Source of the DNA: Chromera velia
Taxonomy: Eukaryota > Sar > Chromeraceae
Direction: 5' to 3'
NCBI GenBank assembly: GCA_018398765.1
Contig: JAHBMJ010000653.1
Span: 97,501 to 124,631, forward strand
Length of the DNA stretch: 27,131 bases
This document shows, one piece after another, positions 1-10,492 of the stretch (its first letter is position 1; each line of letters opens with the position of its first letter). The notes below the pieces were generated by a model, which made no database searches, was not told where the DNA came from, and saw nothing but the letters and a program-made list of their open reading frames with translations. A program made the translations under genes and the position numbers.

Positions 1-107
1 CTGTCTTTGAAATAAAGAAAGCCATCAACGAGAGTGAATGGTTAAATTTTTATTCTCAAGTGTCGAGGCATAGGCACCTCTGGATACTTCAATTCTTCGA
101 TGAGCTC

Positions 108-689
108 CTAAAAGAATCTTTTTTTTTTGTATCCTCCTTTCACTTCCTTCAAGAACTCTTCATTCACATCCACTTTCATCTCAATGCCTGCCAACAGTCC
201 TTTCGCTTCCTTTTCTTCTTCTTTTCTCTTTTTAGTCTTTTCTTTCACTCCCTGCTTTTGCTCAGTTCTCACAGGCTTTCTACTCAATGCATCTGCCACC
301 CGATTCTTACTTCTAGGCACGTATCGAGGCATGATACCTATCTGGTCCAACAACAAAACCCAACGACGCATATGAGGAGACATTTACATTCGATCGGCGA
401 TCGACGTGACTGTCTTCAAACTTTTATGATCACTCTATACCTGGGTTATGCACGAAACGTACGGACACCAGATCTTGACTGTGAACATACAAGTGAGGAA
501 CTCCTTATCTCTGATGTGGTAGTTCTTCTCTGCTGGGCTCATTGTTCTCGAAGCAAATGCACACGGCCAAAGGATCCCGACATGTGGATCCTTCTGCATG
601 AGCACAGCAGCAATAGTCGCAGTCTTTTCACATCCATCAGCAAAAATTTCAAATGGACGAGTAGGATCAGGAATGTACAATTCAGTCAC
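108..689 (-). pseudogene. RNase H-like domain of the gypsy element
   Basis: The upstream part reads PFEIFADGCEKTATIAAVLM then FASRTMSPAEKNYHIRDKEF, matching the RT-associated RNase H of Ty3/gypsy elements (first catalytic Asp in FADG, Glu in RDKEF). After a TAG at 435-437, SDHKSL follows in the same frame. After a TAA at 384-386 come RRWVLLLDQ and the hallmark end sequence SKNRVADALSRK. A Lys/Glu-rich tail leads towards the missing integrase. Positions 1-107 continue the same strand, but I see no recognisable integrase motif there. Confidence 0.85.
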
Positions 690-740
690 CTGCTTGACTG
701 CTTCTTTGACTGCCTCAAAACTCGCCTGCTGCTCTTCTTT

Positions 741-2027
741 TCACTTAAACTTCACCGTCTTTTTCAGCAAACGATAAAGAGGCGCAGCCTTCTTGCTGAA
801 TTCAAACATAAAACGTCTCACCCAAGAAGCCAAACCAAGAAAAGAATGCAACTCACTCACATTCTTAGGCATTGGCCAGTTTTCTATCTCTTCTGTTTTC
901 TTTGTCTCTGGCCTCACTCCTTTCTCTAAGATCCTCAGCCCCAAGAATATCACCTCTCTTTGAAAAAAATGATACTTCGACAGCTTTGCAAACAGATTTG
1001 CCTATCTCAGGAGAAAAAGAACACGAGAGACATGCCGTTCATGTTCCTCTCTTGTCTTCGAATAAATTAGAATATTATCCAAAAATACAGATACATACCG
1101 ATCAAGGCACTCCCTCAACACATACTAAATCAATCGCATGGCTGCCGGGGGGGCATTCGTTAATCCAAAAGAGACCACCAGCCATTCATAATTCCCATAT
1201 CTCGTCGTGAAGGCTGTTTTGGGCACATCTTTCTCTCTCATTCTCATCTGATGGTAATACTGCCGAAGATCAAAAGCCATGAAAAATTTTGCCCCATACA
1301 GCCTCTCGATCAAATCTTGAGGATGAGGCAATGGATGCTTATCCTTCACTGTGATTCTATTTAATCCCGTATAGTCACAACACATTCTCATTGTCCCATC
1401 CTTCTTTGCCACAAATAAAACTGATGCTGCAAAAGGAGAACAAGACGGTCAAATAAATCCTTGCTTCAAATATGTATCAACTTGCTTCCTCAATTCATCC
1501 AGCTCACCCAAAGAGAGACGATAGGGTGGGCGAGCTGGAGGCGGGTGTCCTGGTTCGAGATCTATCTTGAAGTCAAGTCCTTCCCCCCTGGACGGCGGCA
1601 ACCCTGTCAAGGAATCAGGAAAGAGAGATGCATTGTCTGCCATAATTCTCTTCACGTCGATCGGCACGGTGAATTTCTTTAGGTACTCACGAACCTCAGT
1701 CAATTCAGACGAAGAGAGAACAGGATGATCAGAAGGAAGAGAAGAGAGAAAATCATCATTCATTGCCTCACTACCCCTAAGTCCCTTTCCATTCTCCCCA
1801 GCATTCTTTCTCCCCCCGTCCTCATTAACTTCATGCAATCCCTGAACCCTGCAGGCAACCCCGGTAGACTCACTGAAAGGGATTTCTGTCTGCAGTCTGA
1901 CTAGATGGCAGACAGCTCCTTTCCGGATCGCCCGCTTTGCTTGCACAGAAGAGAGAAGAGGAGGAGTGCTGAATGTTTGTTCCTCGTCTTCTTCCTCCAA
2001 CTCTACATCTGGAACCCAATAAATCAA
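741..2027 (-). pseudogene. Ty3/gypsy reverse transcriptase, inactive
   Basis: The region starts with an acidic linker, then the RT entry sequence with the RPPYRLSLGELDELRKQ segment and KQGFI. It continues with fingers and palm (KKDGTMRMCCDYTGLN, AFDLRQYYHQMRM, FGLTNAPPAAMRL) and ends with the connection segment FLGLRILEKGVRPETKK, then LHSFLGLASWVRRF. The catalytic YxDD box reads FLDNIL (LDN codons at 1074-1082), so the second metal-binding Asp is Asn. In-frame stops lie at 1449-1451 (TGA, where relatives have an Arg codon in GFIRPS), 1125-1127 (TAG), 1002-1004 (TAG) and 741-743 (TGA, where a Trp is usual). No frameshift is needed anywhere in the domain. Confidence 0.88.
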
Positions 2028-2039
2028 TTTTTCTCTGAA

Positions 2040-2501
2040 CTAAAAACGCAGACTTTGAGACAACCACTGCAGTTCAGGCTCATAGGCACGACCCCACTTT
2101 GTCTCCAAGATCAAATCATACTCATCCAGGTTGGCCAACATTGTATCCACTGTCTTTTGATACCCCTGAATGTTGATCAGTACTATGGGTGCACACTCAC
2201 AGACCGACCGAGTCTTCGAGGACTTGAGGGCACCATGCAAGTTGACGGGTCATCTCAATCTGCACACATGGAGATGGTGAGTATGAGCAAAACGATGGTC
2301 AAGATAAATATTATCTGTACCCGAATCAACCAAAACTCTGAGAGGTACACCAGCCACTCGACTTGAAAACACAAACAACCCCGGACGGACCCCTATTTCA
2401 TTTTCCTCCCCCTTCATTTCCATTGGCACATCTTCATTCTCAGGGCTTCCTCCTATCTCGGGGCACTGACCACAAGTTTCGAGTCCCTCTGCTCCTATCA
2501 C
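2040..2501 (-). pseudogene. Retroviral-type aspartic protease region of the gypsy element
   Basis: The motif LRVLVDSGTDNIYLDHRF contains the Asp-Ser-Gly active-site triad characteristic of LTR-retroelement proteases (DSG codons at 2319-2327). A downstream stretch, LDEYDLILETKWG, matches the usual segment before RT in which Tyr-Asp-Leu-Ile-Leu is followed by a Gly or Glu and a Trp. Both halves are in the same frame, separated by a TGA at 2250-2252; a TAG at 2040-2042 then separates it from RT. In a live element the enzyme would cleave the Gag-Pol polyprotein. This copy cannot be translated through. Confidence 0.75.
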
Positions 2502-2606
2502 CTCATCCGTCTCGAAACCTCCGTAGATCGTTCGAACTCCCCTACCTGCCGGCTTCCTTCCACCTCTTCCTCTCCCTCTGGGACCACTATCTCTGCGTCC
2601 CCCTCT

Positions 2607-3776
2607 TCACTGTGACTGGCCCAGAGGTGGCCATGCTTGGGCGGTCGGGAATGGAGCTCCAAACCCTCTGCGATCTCCTTGGTATCCGCCTCTGCCCTGC
2701 CCCCATCCCCCCTGCCTGAAGTCTCCACAGAATCTCCCATAGTCCTGCGAGTCCCGAGGGTTCCCTCCGCCAGTGAGTCTCCGCATTCCAGAGAAGTTTC
2801 CGCCGAGTCCAGAGAAGGGACCTGCACACTGCCTAGCAGTATGCCCTGCAAGGCGGCATTTGAAACACCTTCCCTCTGCAATGCAGAGAGACCTCTCTAC
2901 CAGTGTGAGTGGTGGTAGGAGTTGACAGACCCTACACAGGTCCATGGAGACGGGCCCTTCCTTTTGTCCCAGTGGAGAGTTGCATTGGGCACTCTCCCTA
3001 CCACTTGCTTTGGAAGTCTTGTGTCCCGCCTCGCAGTCCTTCTCCATCAGAGAGAAAGACCTCAAGCTCGCTTACCATCTTCATGGCGATAACCAAGTTG
3101 ATCGAATACGCCTTGTTTGTTTCAAGGCGGACATCTGCTGGCAAACTAGAGATGTAGTCTTCAACGATGTCTTCCTTGATCAACTGGCCCTTCAGTTTCA
3201 TGACAAACGGCTTGAATCGCTTGTTGTAGTCGTCAACCCCAGCTCCAGGACCAGTGCATCAGCACTTCTTCAGGTCCTTTCTGGCCTTCTGTCTGGCCAG
3301 TGTGTCTGAATAGTGCTCGATAAGGGCAGCCTTTAACGACTCCCAGTAACACTGTTCTGGAATGGTCCGTTCTCAACCTCATAGAGATCAAACCATTCCT
3401 TGAGGTCCTGGGATATTCTGTTCTTTGCCACCAGTACCTTGTCCAGGTCTAACACTTTCTCAAGTTTGTAGAAGTCTTCTACGTTTTTCAATCACCTGGT
3501 CAGCTTGGCCCTCACTCCAGAGAACAGAGCAGGGGCCTCGCACAGCTTCATGTAGTGCGATGAGGACGCAGTTGTACTTTGGGCTAGCACAATGGCAGGT
3601 GACGTCACCATTGCCTGGACAGATTTCTGAGGGGCTTGAGAAACAAGTAATTACAGAGTTTTTCCATGCAGGTTTTGCGTCGTCTGCATAGAGTTAATCC
3701 GCTGAGACAATCCTTCAATGGCCCTGACGATCTGCAGAATCCTCGGAGCCGGTACATCCTCTGTCACACCTTCCAT
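2607..3776 (-). pseudogene. gag: gag-like capsid/nucleocapsid region of the gypsy element
   Basis: A candidate start ATG lies at 3774-3776. Capsid-like helical sequence can be followed across at least two frame changes; pieces such as SQDLKEWFDLYE (near 3390-3430) and DDYNKRFKPFVMKLKGQL (near 3180-3230) resemble the Retrotrans_gag domain. A CCHC zinc knuckle, CFKCRLAGHTARQC (Cys-x2-Cys-x4-His-x4-Cys), lies at 2826-2867 and is followed by a Gly/Arg-rich tail. A TGA at 2607-2609 interrupts the frame, but Arg/Gly-rich sequence continues in the same frame to about 2502 and runs into the protease. Frameshifts near 3000-3065 and 3240-3350 and several stops make this non-functional. Confidence 0.75.
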
Positions 3777-3863
3777 CGACGTATAGAGTTGACAGTTGGT
3801 AGACTGAACCAATCTGAGTACACTGAATTTAACAAGAGCGTTCTGCCTTAACTGAGGGTGGAA

Positions 3864-3881
3864 CGAGGCTCTGAACTACCA
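3864..3881 (-). other. Putative primer-binding site of the gypsy element
   Basis: On the minus strand the sequence TGGTAGTTCAGAGCCTCG begins 2 nt inside a possible LTR terminus (…ACA, complement of TGT at 3884-3886). A PBS normally starts with TGG and pairs with a tRNA 3' end. The site resembles the initiator-Met type TGGTATCAGAGC with an insertion. The partner LTR is outside the window, so the edge cannot be confirmed here. Confidence 0.4.
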
Positions 3882-3883
3882 GA

Positions 3884-4642
3884 TGTAAGCTGTTTTATTG
3901 AAATTTTAATAATATTAGATACAGGTGGTTAAAGTCTAACAAACATCGGTTAGTTTGGTCTAACAGTTAATGTCAATCTCGAGCATTCTTAGTGATGACG
4001 TTAAGCAGACACGTCAAGCATGCACTTCATCAAAATCACTTAATGAAAGCATGCCCAACTTTATGATGCGCGGCTTCCTGATACACCCATGCACGCTATG
4101 TGGCCCAGGTCCCCCGTCCGGCCCACATCTACCTGACGCTTGCCAACCCTTTATTATTCAGTCTTCTTATTAAGCGGAATGCCCCTCACAAGACATGCAG
4201 CAATAAGGGCACTGGCCTTTCTGGCGTCCCTCTGAAGAAGAAGCGAGAAGTACCGCCTTACACGCTCCTGGGCCTGCCCTAACCCTCTACCCCCTCGGGC
4301 CTCCTGTTTCTCTCCGTGCTCACACATTTCTTCTATCGATATACACTCCAGTCGCCTATACCAGAGATCACTTAGTCTCCCCCGTGGCCCCTCCGTTCGG
4401 ACAAAAGTTGTCAGACGGTGAACCGGATCGTCAATCAATTTCTTCCAACTTTTCTCTTCACAGGCTTTGCAAATTGATTCAACCCTCCCCCCATGGTTTG
4501 CCCCCCCTCCAATAATGGCGCACAACAAAGGGTGGAAAACTGCCCCAGGGGGAGATAAGAACTGCTTGGGGAGAGGTTCCGCCGAGGTAGACCATGTACT
4601 CAAGTGCAAAGTCATGGCAGATCTACACCTATATATAGTCTA
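3884..4642. other. Presumed gypsy LTR and unassigned flank
   Basis: This stretch separates the gypsy internal region from the 3' tail of the LINE remnant. The AT-rich start (3884-3960) is likely LTR, with an AATAAA-type motif on the minus strand near 3893-3899. How far the LTR extends is unknown. A 153-codon minus-strand reading frame (4154-4615) is open but shows no motif I recognise, and its composition gives no reason to call it a gene. Confidence 0.35.
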
Positions 4643-4663
4643 TAAGTGATAAATGATAAGTGA
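4643..4663 (-). repeat. LINE 3' tail: three 7-bp units
   Basis: On the minus strand three consecutive heptamers read TCACTTA, TCATTTA, TCACTTA. They lie about 157 nt past the ORF2 stop, where several LINE clades end in short tandem repeats instead of poly(A). It marks the likely 3' end of the insertion. Confidence 0.45.
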
Positions 4664-4819
4664 TTTAGTGGTGCCCTAGAGCACTGTCGCCGTTTTATCT
4701 TATACTAGAGGTCGCCTCCGCAAATAGCAGGGGGGTGTGCCTCACTTTTGAGACTCAGACCACACCCCGTGGCCCGCCTGGTTTCCCAGGCCGCGATCGA
4801 CTAACAACTGTTCTGAACC

Positions 4820-5608
4820 TTACATGTTTTGGGCCGCTGACTGAGAGGGAACCATTCCAAATATAATACCAATGACACCAGACGATAGAGCATTTTGGCT
4901 TTGTATGCGCGCTTCCTGCATCCGTCTCCCTGCTTTACTCTCTCCTCCCGCTCTTATCTCCCTTCCCTTTTCCATTGCTTCCAGAATCTTCTTGTATTCT
5001 TCTTTTCTTCTTTCGTCTCCTCCCCTTCTCTTTATGATTACTCCGTGCCTTTGTGCTAGAACAGTCTCATCCAGTGAGCTCCCCGGTATGTACCTTCCCA
5101 GGCTCTCCTTAAAGACTCTTTTGCGGAATGCTGCCTTCCCGAGAAACTCATCTATCGCGGAATACCCTTCATTCATCAGAAAAGCAAACAGAGCGTCCGT
5201 CTGAGGGGCTCTCCTCTCCCTCCCCCCTTTCTCTCTACAGATTTCTCTGGCTCTCTTTTCTCTCTTCTCGTTCCATTCTCTTTGCAACGCTTCATACATT
5301 CTTGCTCTCTCTTGGTCATACACTGGGCATTCTGTCAACATATGGATCTCATTCTCCAGCACCTCTATTTCCATCCATCCTTTACAGAACGGGCACAGTC
5401 TCTTCTCCAATGGCACCCTCTGTTCTCCTCTCTGTGGCACCTTCTCCCTTGTTGCTGCCAGCGTTCTGTCTCCCACTCTGCAAGCCGCTCTTCTCTTATG
5501 CTCTGCTCTTGTCGTTATTCTTCCATAACAAAATGGCACCCTTCCCAGCTTTTCTTTCTCTATTCTTATTCCTTCTCTTGGTCTATCTTCTGATGTTTTC
5601 TCAAACAA
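4820..5608 (-). pseudogene. LINE ORF2 C-terminal zinc-binding region
   Basis: The key motif is LEKRLCPFCKGWMEIEVLEN then HMLTECPVYDQERARMYEAL, a Cys-x2-Cys...His-x4-Cys pattern with the (H)xLxECPxYxxxR signature of the C-terminal zinc finger after RT in non-LTR retrotransposons. Upstream, CRVGDRTLAATREK resembles the usual lead-in to this finger. A basic/acidic helical tail of about 130 residues follows and ends at 4820. In an intact element this domain would help bind template RNA or target DNA. The fragment cannot work alone because RT and endonuclease are absent. Confidence 0.65.
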
Positions 5609-5655
5609 AGAGAGGTGAAGTCTGTTTCATTTTGCTTTTGTTCTATGTATGTCTG

Positions 5656-6310
5656 TCATGTGAAGTTCAACTCCTCTGCACTTTTCTCTCTCTCTGCGAT
5701 CTCTCTCTCTCTCATGCCTCTCTCAATTCTCCACCTGAAGGTTTCCTTCTTTCTCTCTTTTATCTCTCTGTCTGTCTTTCCTACAATCCATCTCTCCATT
5801 CTGTCTACTCTTTCATTGACTGTATGAGTGCCTATCTCTCCTCGACTGCCTGCGAGCTTCTCTAAGACTTTTGAAAAGGGATGAAGGCCTCTCTCTGTGA
5901 ATAGTGTCTGTATACATCTCTTCAAGTGCAAGAAGAAGTGAAAGGGGTGCAGCTCTATCCCTCTTCCCCCTTTCAGTTCATCTTCCACCCCCCCTCTCAA
6001 ACAATGAATCACAGCCTGCCCAACCGCCTCCTTCTTTTTCTCCTTCAGCGTCTTTCTTGCCCATCTTATCGTCCTTTCTGCCACTTCTATATCTATTGGA
6101 AACATCCCCCCCTCCATCAGTGTGGTGGCTGCGCTCTCAGTCTTTCTCAATCCCAGAACCCGCCTCACGAATCGTCTCTGTTTTTCATCGAATTCTGCAT
6201 ATGCCTGTCTGTGTATAGTTCTGATATGCATGTGTCTTATATGTGTCTTGCCTCTCTCCAATGTTGCATCACGATCTGCCCCCCCGATTGAACCACAACT
6301 GTGAAAAAGG
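5656..6310 (-). pseudogene. LINE ORF2 post-RT region, upstream fragment
   Basis: The segment FDEKQRRFVRRVLGLRKTES followed by MFPIDIEVAERTIRWARKTL resembles the region after the RT domain in many non-LTR ORF2 proteins, where a RRxLGL motif precedes a helical segment that begins with xxPxxIE and leads to R-x-L/I-x-W. The rest is Lys/Arg/Glu-rich and ends at a stop near 5656. Its frame differs from the downstream fragment, so at least one indel separates them. The first ~15 codons of the open frame (6300-6345) are hydrophobic and probably flanking DNA. Confidence 0.55.
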
Positions 6311-6970
6311 TAGAAAAAGGGTAAGAAATTTATCTTTACAATCAAAAATGCGCAGCGGTTGGTGGTGAATTCAGATTCACCTCTCGCTTCCTCGGTACCT
6401 CAGGATTGAATTCTTTACTCAAATACACGTACATGCATAAACAAAATTTTTACATCGCCATGTTCATTGCGGAAAAGAATGCCGAAGAGGAGAGGAGCGG
6501 AGTTGTAAGTGCAGAAACGAAGCTTTCCTGATGGAAAGGTACTTACATGAGACCCAAGTTAAGAAATGAATTCACAAACTCCCTTCTTTTCTTCCTTCTT
6601 GCCCCCCCATCTCTCCTTTCTATCAACGGTTGGATCGACGTGAGCACCCGGCCTGCCTGTAAGCCTGCTGCCAGTGGAGGAGCAGACGAACACGTCCAAG
6701 TCAATGCTCAATCAACTAATTGAACCACCAGTCATCCAGGAATGTGCGGAGTTTTCATTCTTGCAAATAGTAGCTGATTTGTGATGGGACATACAGGCAA
6801 TGAAGAAACAGAACTGAGCCAGGGCCTGGTAGGCATGCATGCACTTAGACGTCAGGTAGATAGAACGGTTGGTTGTGTCCATTCAACGACCAGACCGTTC
6901 GATCTTTTCGGACCAACAAATGAACCAAGGTGATACAACAATTGGAAGGAAGGCACGAGAAAAGAGTAGA

Positions 6971-6982
6971 GGGGGGGGGGGG
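6971..6982 (+). repeat. Homopolymer run of 12 G
   Basis: Twelve consecutive G residues, flanked by purine-rich sequence. Confidence 0.9.
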
Positions 6983-7152
6983 AGCAAGTGAGGAGGCGAG
7001 GAAGAGAAGAAGGGACAAGGCTGGAGAAGCTGACATGGTTTGGGCAAGCATCCAATGCAGGAAGTAACTGTCAAAATTTCGTAGTGGACTTTTGTATGAT
7101 AAAGCTTTCACACTCGGTTGATGCGACGTCAAGAATCAAATTCAGACACGAA

Positions 7153-7181
<29 letters not shown>
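7153..7181 (+). repeat. (GACA)n microsatellite
   Basis: About seven perfect tetranucleotide repeats of GACA/AGAC. A second tract of the same unit lies at 20012-20050. Confidence 0.95.
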
Positions 7182-7183
<2 letters not shown>

Positions 7184-7578
7184 CCTGTTGACCCTTTAAA
7201 TTTCTTGGTAGGACATACATTCATGCATATTGTTCCCTTCCTAGCTCCCATGAAGAAAGACATTCATTCGAATGATCGTTCAACCGATTCCTTCCTTCGA
7301 TCCCCCTCGGCTCCTCCCAAGAGATGCCCCCCCCAACGTACAGGTTGGAAGGAAATATCTTTCCTTCCTTAATTCGTGTCAGTCAGTCAGCTTCTCCCGT
7401 CCCGTCCCGTCCCATCCCCACTCTACCCGGACCTTTCTCTTCCCTTTTCCCTTTTGTGAGAAACTGAATAATCCATTCCACTTTTCCATGTATATGTAAA
7501 TACTCATTCACTTTTTGCGCGGCTGACCTTTCCTCCCTATTCTCCTATGCTGTCCGATATGTTTTTGGTCTCTGTGAG

Positions 7579-10492
7579 TCATTCTTTCGCCTTCAAATGC
7601 CCACTAAGTGTATCAGCCAGCTCGAGGGGTTTGAAGGGTTTGAAGACGACACGGTCAGCTCCTGCTCGCAAGAATATACTCTGCACCTCGGGTGTGGCGT
7701 CACCCGTACAGCCGACGATGAGAAGGCGGGGGTGTATCCGCTTTCTCTTCCCGTTTGGTTGGTCTAAGTTGGGTGTCTGTGCTGCTGTATCTTTTTGTTT
7801 TTCTGTCTGTGCTTGTGATTTGTTAAAGTGGGCAACTAGTTTCTCGACTGCCTCTGGACCTTCCATTCTGGCCATGTTTTTGTCCATGAGAATAACTCGG
7901 AAGGACTCCCCTTGATTGATGATCATCTCACATGCGTCTTCCCCATCCTCTGCGGTCTTGACTGAAAACCCCAAATGGCGGATGGCTACAGACCCCGCCA
8001 GGAGACAGAACCTATCGTCATCTACCAGAAGAACGTCCGCTGTCTCGAGGCTGGCATCAGTGTCATTGGCGCTTTTCGGAGACTGCGCCTTATTTCCTTC
8101 CTTCTCCTCATGATCCCCTGTCTCATGGGACCTCCCTTCTTCCTGCGGCTGTGTTTCTTCTTCCACCTGCTCTTCCGAATCGTCTTTCTCTGCCAGGGTG
8201 GGAAGAGAACAAGAGCTGCCTGCAATCTCTCTCAGATCTGGGCCGTCGCCTAGTGGTGATGGAATGGCAGACGAAGACGAGGCCTGGGGGGGGAAGGAAG
8301 GGAAAAGGGATGATGGCTCGATTGGCTTTCTTTCGGTCCTGCTCTCTTCAGAGAGGATCAACATGATGCTGTGCCGGTGCTGTATTGTTGTCATCTCAGC
8401 CGGTGTAGGAGTGAGTGCGTTTGGGGAAGCGGCGACGTTGTTAATATGTGCCGTATCGAGGAGGGGAAGAAAGATCTGGAAAAAGAAAGTGCTGCCCCGA
8501 CCTCTGCCTTCACTTTGCAACCCAACACAACCTCCTGCATGAGCCTCAACGAACGTCTTACAGATACATAGACCCAGACCTATTCCACCCCCATTCTGCA
8601 ATTCCCCTGCTCGAACCTGTGCATACGGGTGGAATAACTTCCCGGCATCTTCTTGACTCAACCCGCAACCTGTGTCCTCCTCCGACACGCAGAGCACAAC
8701 CCACTCTAGCTGATTCCAGCTGCTACTGCTCTTCCCCCTTACTTCTTCTGTGGCCAACGAGAGCGCACAGGCAGCCTGTTTGGTTTTATGCAATTGTCCA
8801 CTGGCACTCTCATACGCTATCGGCCAACGGATTTGAAACCGGAGATGAACGGATCCCTGTCGAGTGAATTTTTTGGCGTTGCTCAGAAAGTTGCTGACCA
8901 CTTGTTCGTGACGCGCAAAATCTGCTATCCCGACTCTGTTGGAGAGGACGGATTGAATCTCAGGAACTGAATCGAGAGTCCACTTGAAGTGAACATGGGC
9001 AGTGGACTGTCTCTTTGACTTAGTCTTACTGTTGCTGCTTTTATGTGTTGCTGCTGCTGCTGCTGCTTCTGCGCTAGGCTATTTAGTCTCCTCAGTCCCA
9101 GGAACAAACAGGGGGGCTGCTTGAGTGGACACTTTTTGCACCCAGTCCTCTAGGGTAAGGGGAACAAATTGGTGTTCGAACTTTCCCTTCTGTATCTTCT
9201 CTAACTGCAATACGTCATTGCATACCCCCCTCATTTTATCAATTTGTATTGCCATGAACAAAGCCAGTTGGTGAAGACGTAGAGCCTCATTCTGTGCGGT
9301 GCCACGGAGGGTTTTTGGGTTTAGGTTTCTCTTGGAGATTGCGTTTGAGAACTCGTCAAGGGTCTGAAGGAATTCATACACAAGAAGAGAGGCCCCGTTC
9401 AAGGGATTCCTCATCTCATGCATGATATAACTGAGGAACACGTCATGCGCACGTTCGGCAACGAGTCGCTGCTGTACCTCCTTCTCTGTGTCCTTGTCAG
9501 ACTCTGACTGGGATCGCACTGGCAATTGACGCACGCCCCATGCGATAAAGAAGGGCGTCATGACGTTGGCCAGAATGAAAACCAGAGTTTGGTGCGGCAG
9601 CTGGAACTCAATCGATCGGACATATCCTGTGTAGGCCCACAAAGACGTGTCAACGAGATTGAAGAGGAGGAAGTGGCTCTCTGGAATGTGCAAGTTCATC
9701 ATCAGCACCTTCATAAAATATCCTGCAGCCATGTGCAATTGAATTGTATGTATTCCGCATATGAAAATTAAACACACGAGCGGTTTCACACGAATGGTTT
9801 TGAGAAAAGAAAAAAGACATTTCCAACTCGGGTGTTGTTTGAACGCAGGAGACACAGGAGTCCATGCATGCATGTTTTTCATGCTGTCCAGAGAAAAGCC
9901 TAGCTACAAATAAAGATTTTTGCCCCCGACGTGTCATTCCATATGCGAGGCAGAACATTTCCATGGTCTTGGGTCTCCATACCAGTATGCACTGGTGGAT
10001 TTATACGATGAATCCCATCAGTCTAAGGAATGCAATGCACTCCCGTGAGATGGTGGTCAGGTCATAGTTCCTGATAAGAAACTCGGGAGAGACCGCCATG
10101 AGCAGGAAACCAAAAGCGAGGTAGCAGTTCCAGGTCCCCTCGTAAATCACTCCGTCTACTGCTTTGTTATACAAGACTTGGAAAGTCAGGGACAAAAGAA
10201 CACCGATGGCTATCGGAACTAAGCAGGGCCTCAAATATTTGAGCTGCACACAACAGAAGGCGAGAAATAATGCAATCAATGTGTGCGTGCACGAGAAGCG
10301 TTGAGGAGGGGAATGTTGACTCGTGAAGAAATTTGAAATGAACGGTCTGTTCAGGTAAGGCATGGATCCGTCTTATACCTGTCTCTCAAAGCACTTGCGC
10401 CTGTATGCGCTGGTATGATTTTTCTGGTCACTTGAAGTGGCAGGTTGCTGGACCTCTGGTCCTCCGGGCATGGATGGGGCTGAGAACATCAT
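7579..10492 (-). CDS. Membrane-bound hybrid sensor histidine kinase, multi-exon
   Basis: The proposed exons on the minus strand are 10492-10379 (start ATGATG; donor CAG|GTATAAG), 10243-10007 (acceptor GTGCAG|CTC) and 9903 to 7579. Introns are 135 and 103 nt, both phase 0. Exons 2 and 3 encode about five membrane segments. HisKA follows, with phospho-acceptor His in YIMHEMRNPLNG (codon 9418-9420), then HATPase_c with N box VVSNFLSNAKKFT, G1 DTGCGLS and G2 GGGIGLGL. A Glu/Ser-rich linker leads to a C-terminal receiver with acidic pocket LLVDDD, acceptor Asp in ILMDKNM (7882-7884) and conserved Lys in FKPFKP. It would autophosphorylate on His and relay to its own Asp. A TAG at 9079-9081, in frame with both sides, lies in an Ala/Ser/Lys-rich linker between HisKA and HATPase_c. 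It is either in a short unrecognised intron or a real stop. The signal sensed is unknown because no named sensor domain is visible. Confidence 0.85.

Larger units (their letters stand above)
1..3886 (-). mobile_element. Decayed Ty3/gypsy-like LTR retrotransposon, cut by the left window edge
   Basis: Reading the minus strand from about 3776 down to 108 gives gag with a CCHC knuckle, aspartic protease, reverse transcriptase and RNase H, which is the Ty3/gypsy order. Integrase and the 3' LTR would lie left of position 1. From about 3065 to 108 everything stays in one reading frame and is broken only by stop codons, so gag and pol were probably one polyprotein. Upstream of 3065 the gag part also needs frameshifts. 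The element is dead: many stops, and the RT catalytic pair reads Asp-Asn. The inner edge of the upstream LTR is placed at 3884 from a TGT...ACA terminus and an adjacent primer-binding-site-like sequence. Confidence 0.9.
4643..6310 (-). mobile_element. 5'-truncated non-LTR (LINE-type) retrotransposon
   Basis: On the minus strand, sequence typical of the C-terminal part of a LINE ORF2 runs from about 6300 to a stop at 4820, followed by a short 3' UTR and a tail of short tandem repeats at 4643-4663. The RT domain itself is missing, so the copy is 5'-truncated, as is common when target-primed reverse transcription stops early. The coding remnant is split by a frameshift between 5656 and 5608. The exact 5' break is uncertain (about 6290-6345). 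Confidence 0.7.
6311..7578. other. Spacer with simple repeats; 3' flank of the kinase gene
   Basis: No open frame here shows a protein motif. The stretch holds a 12-G run, a GACA tract and pentamer-like CCCGT repeats (around 7398-7415). The part next to 7579 is presumably the 3' untranslated region of the minus-strand kinase gene; I could not pick a confident poly(A) signal. Confidence 0.5.

Noticed and set aside
2498-2881. 127-codon minus-strand frame overlapping the gypsy nucleocapsid
   Set aside because: It is a shadow of the true gag frame, which carries the CCHC knuckle.
4154-4615. 153-codon minus-strand open frame between gypsy and LINE remnants
   Set aside because: No motif recognised; it probably lies in LTR or flanking DNA.
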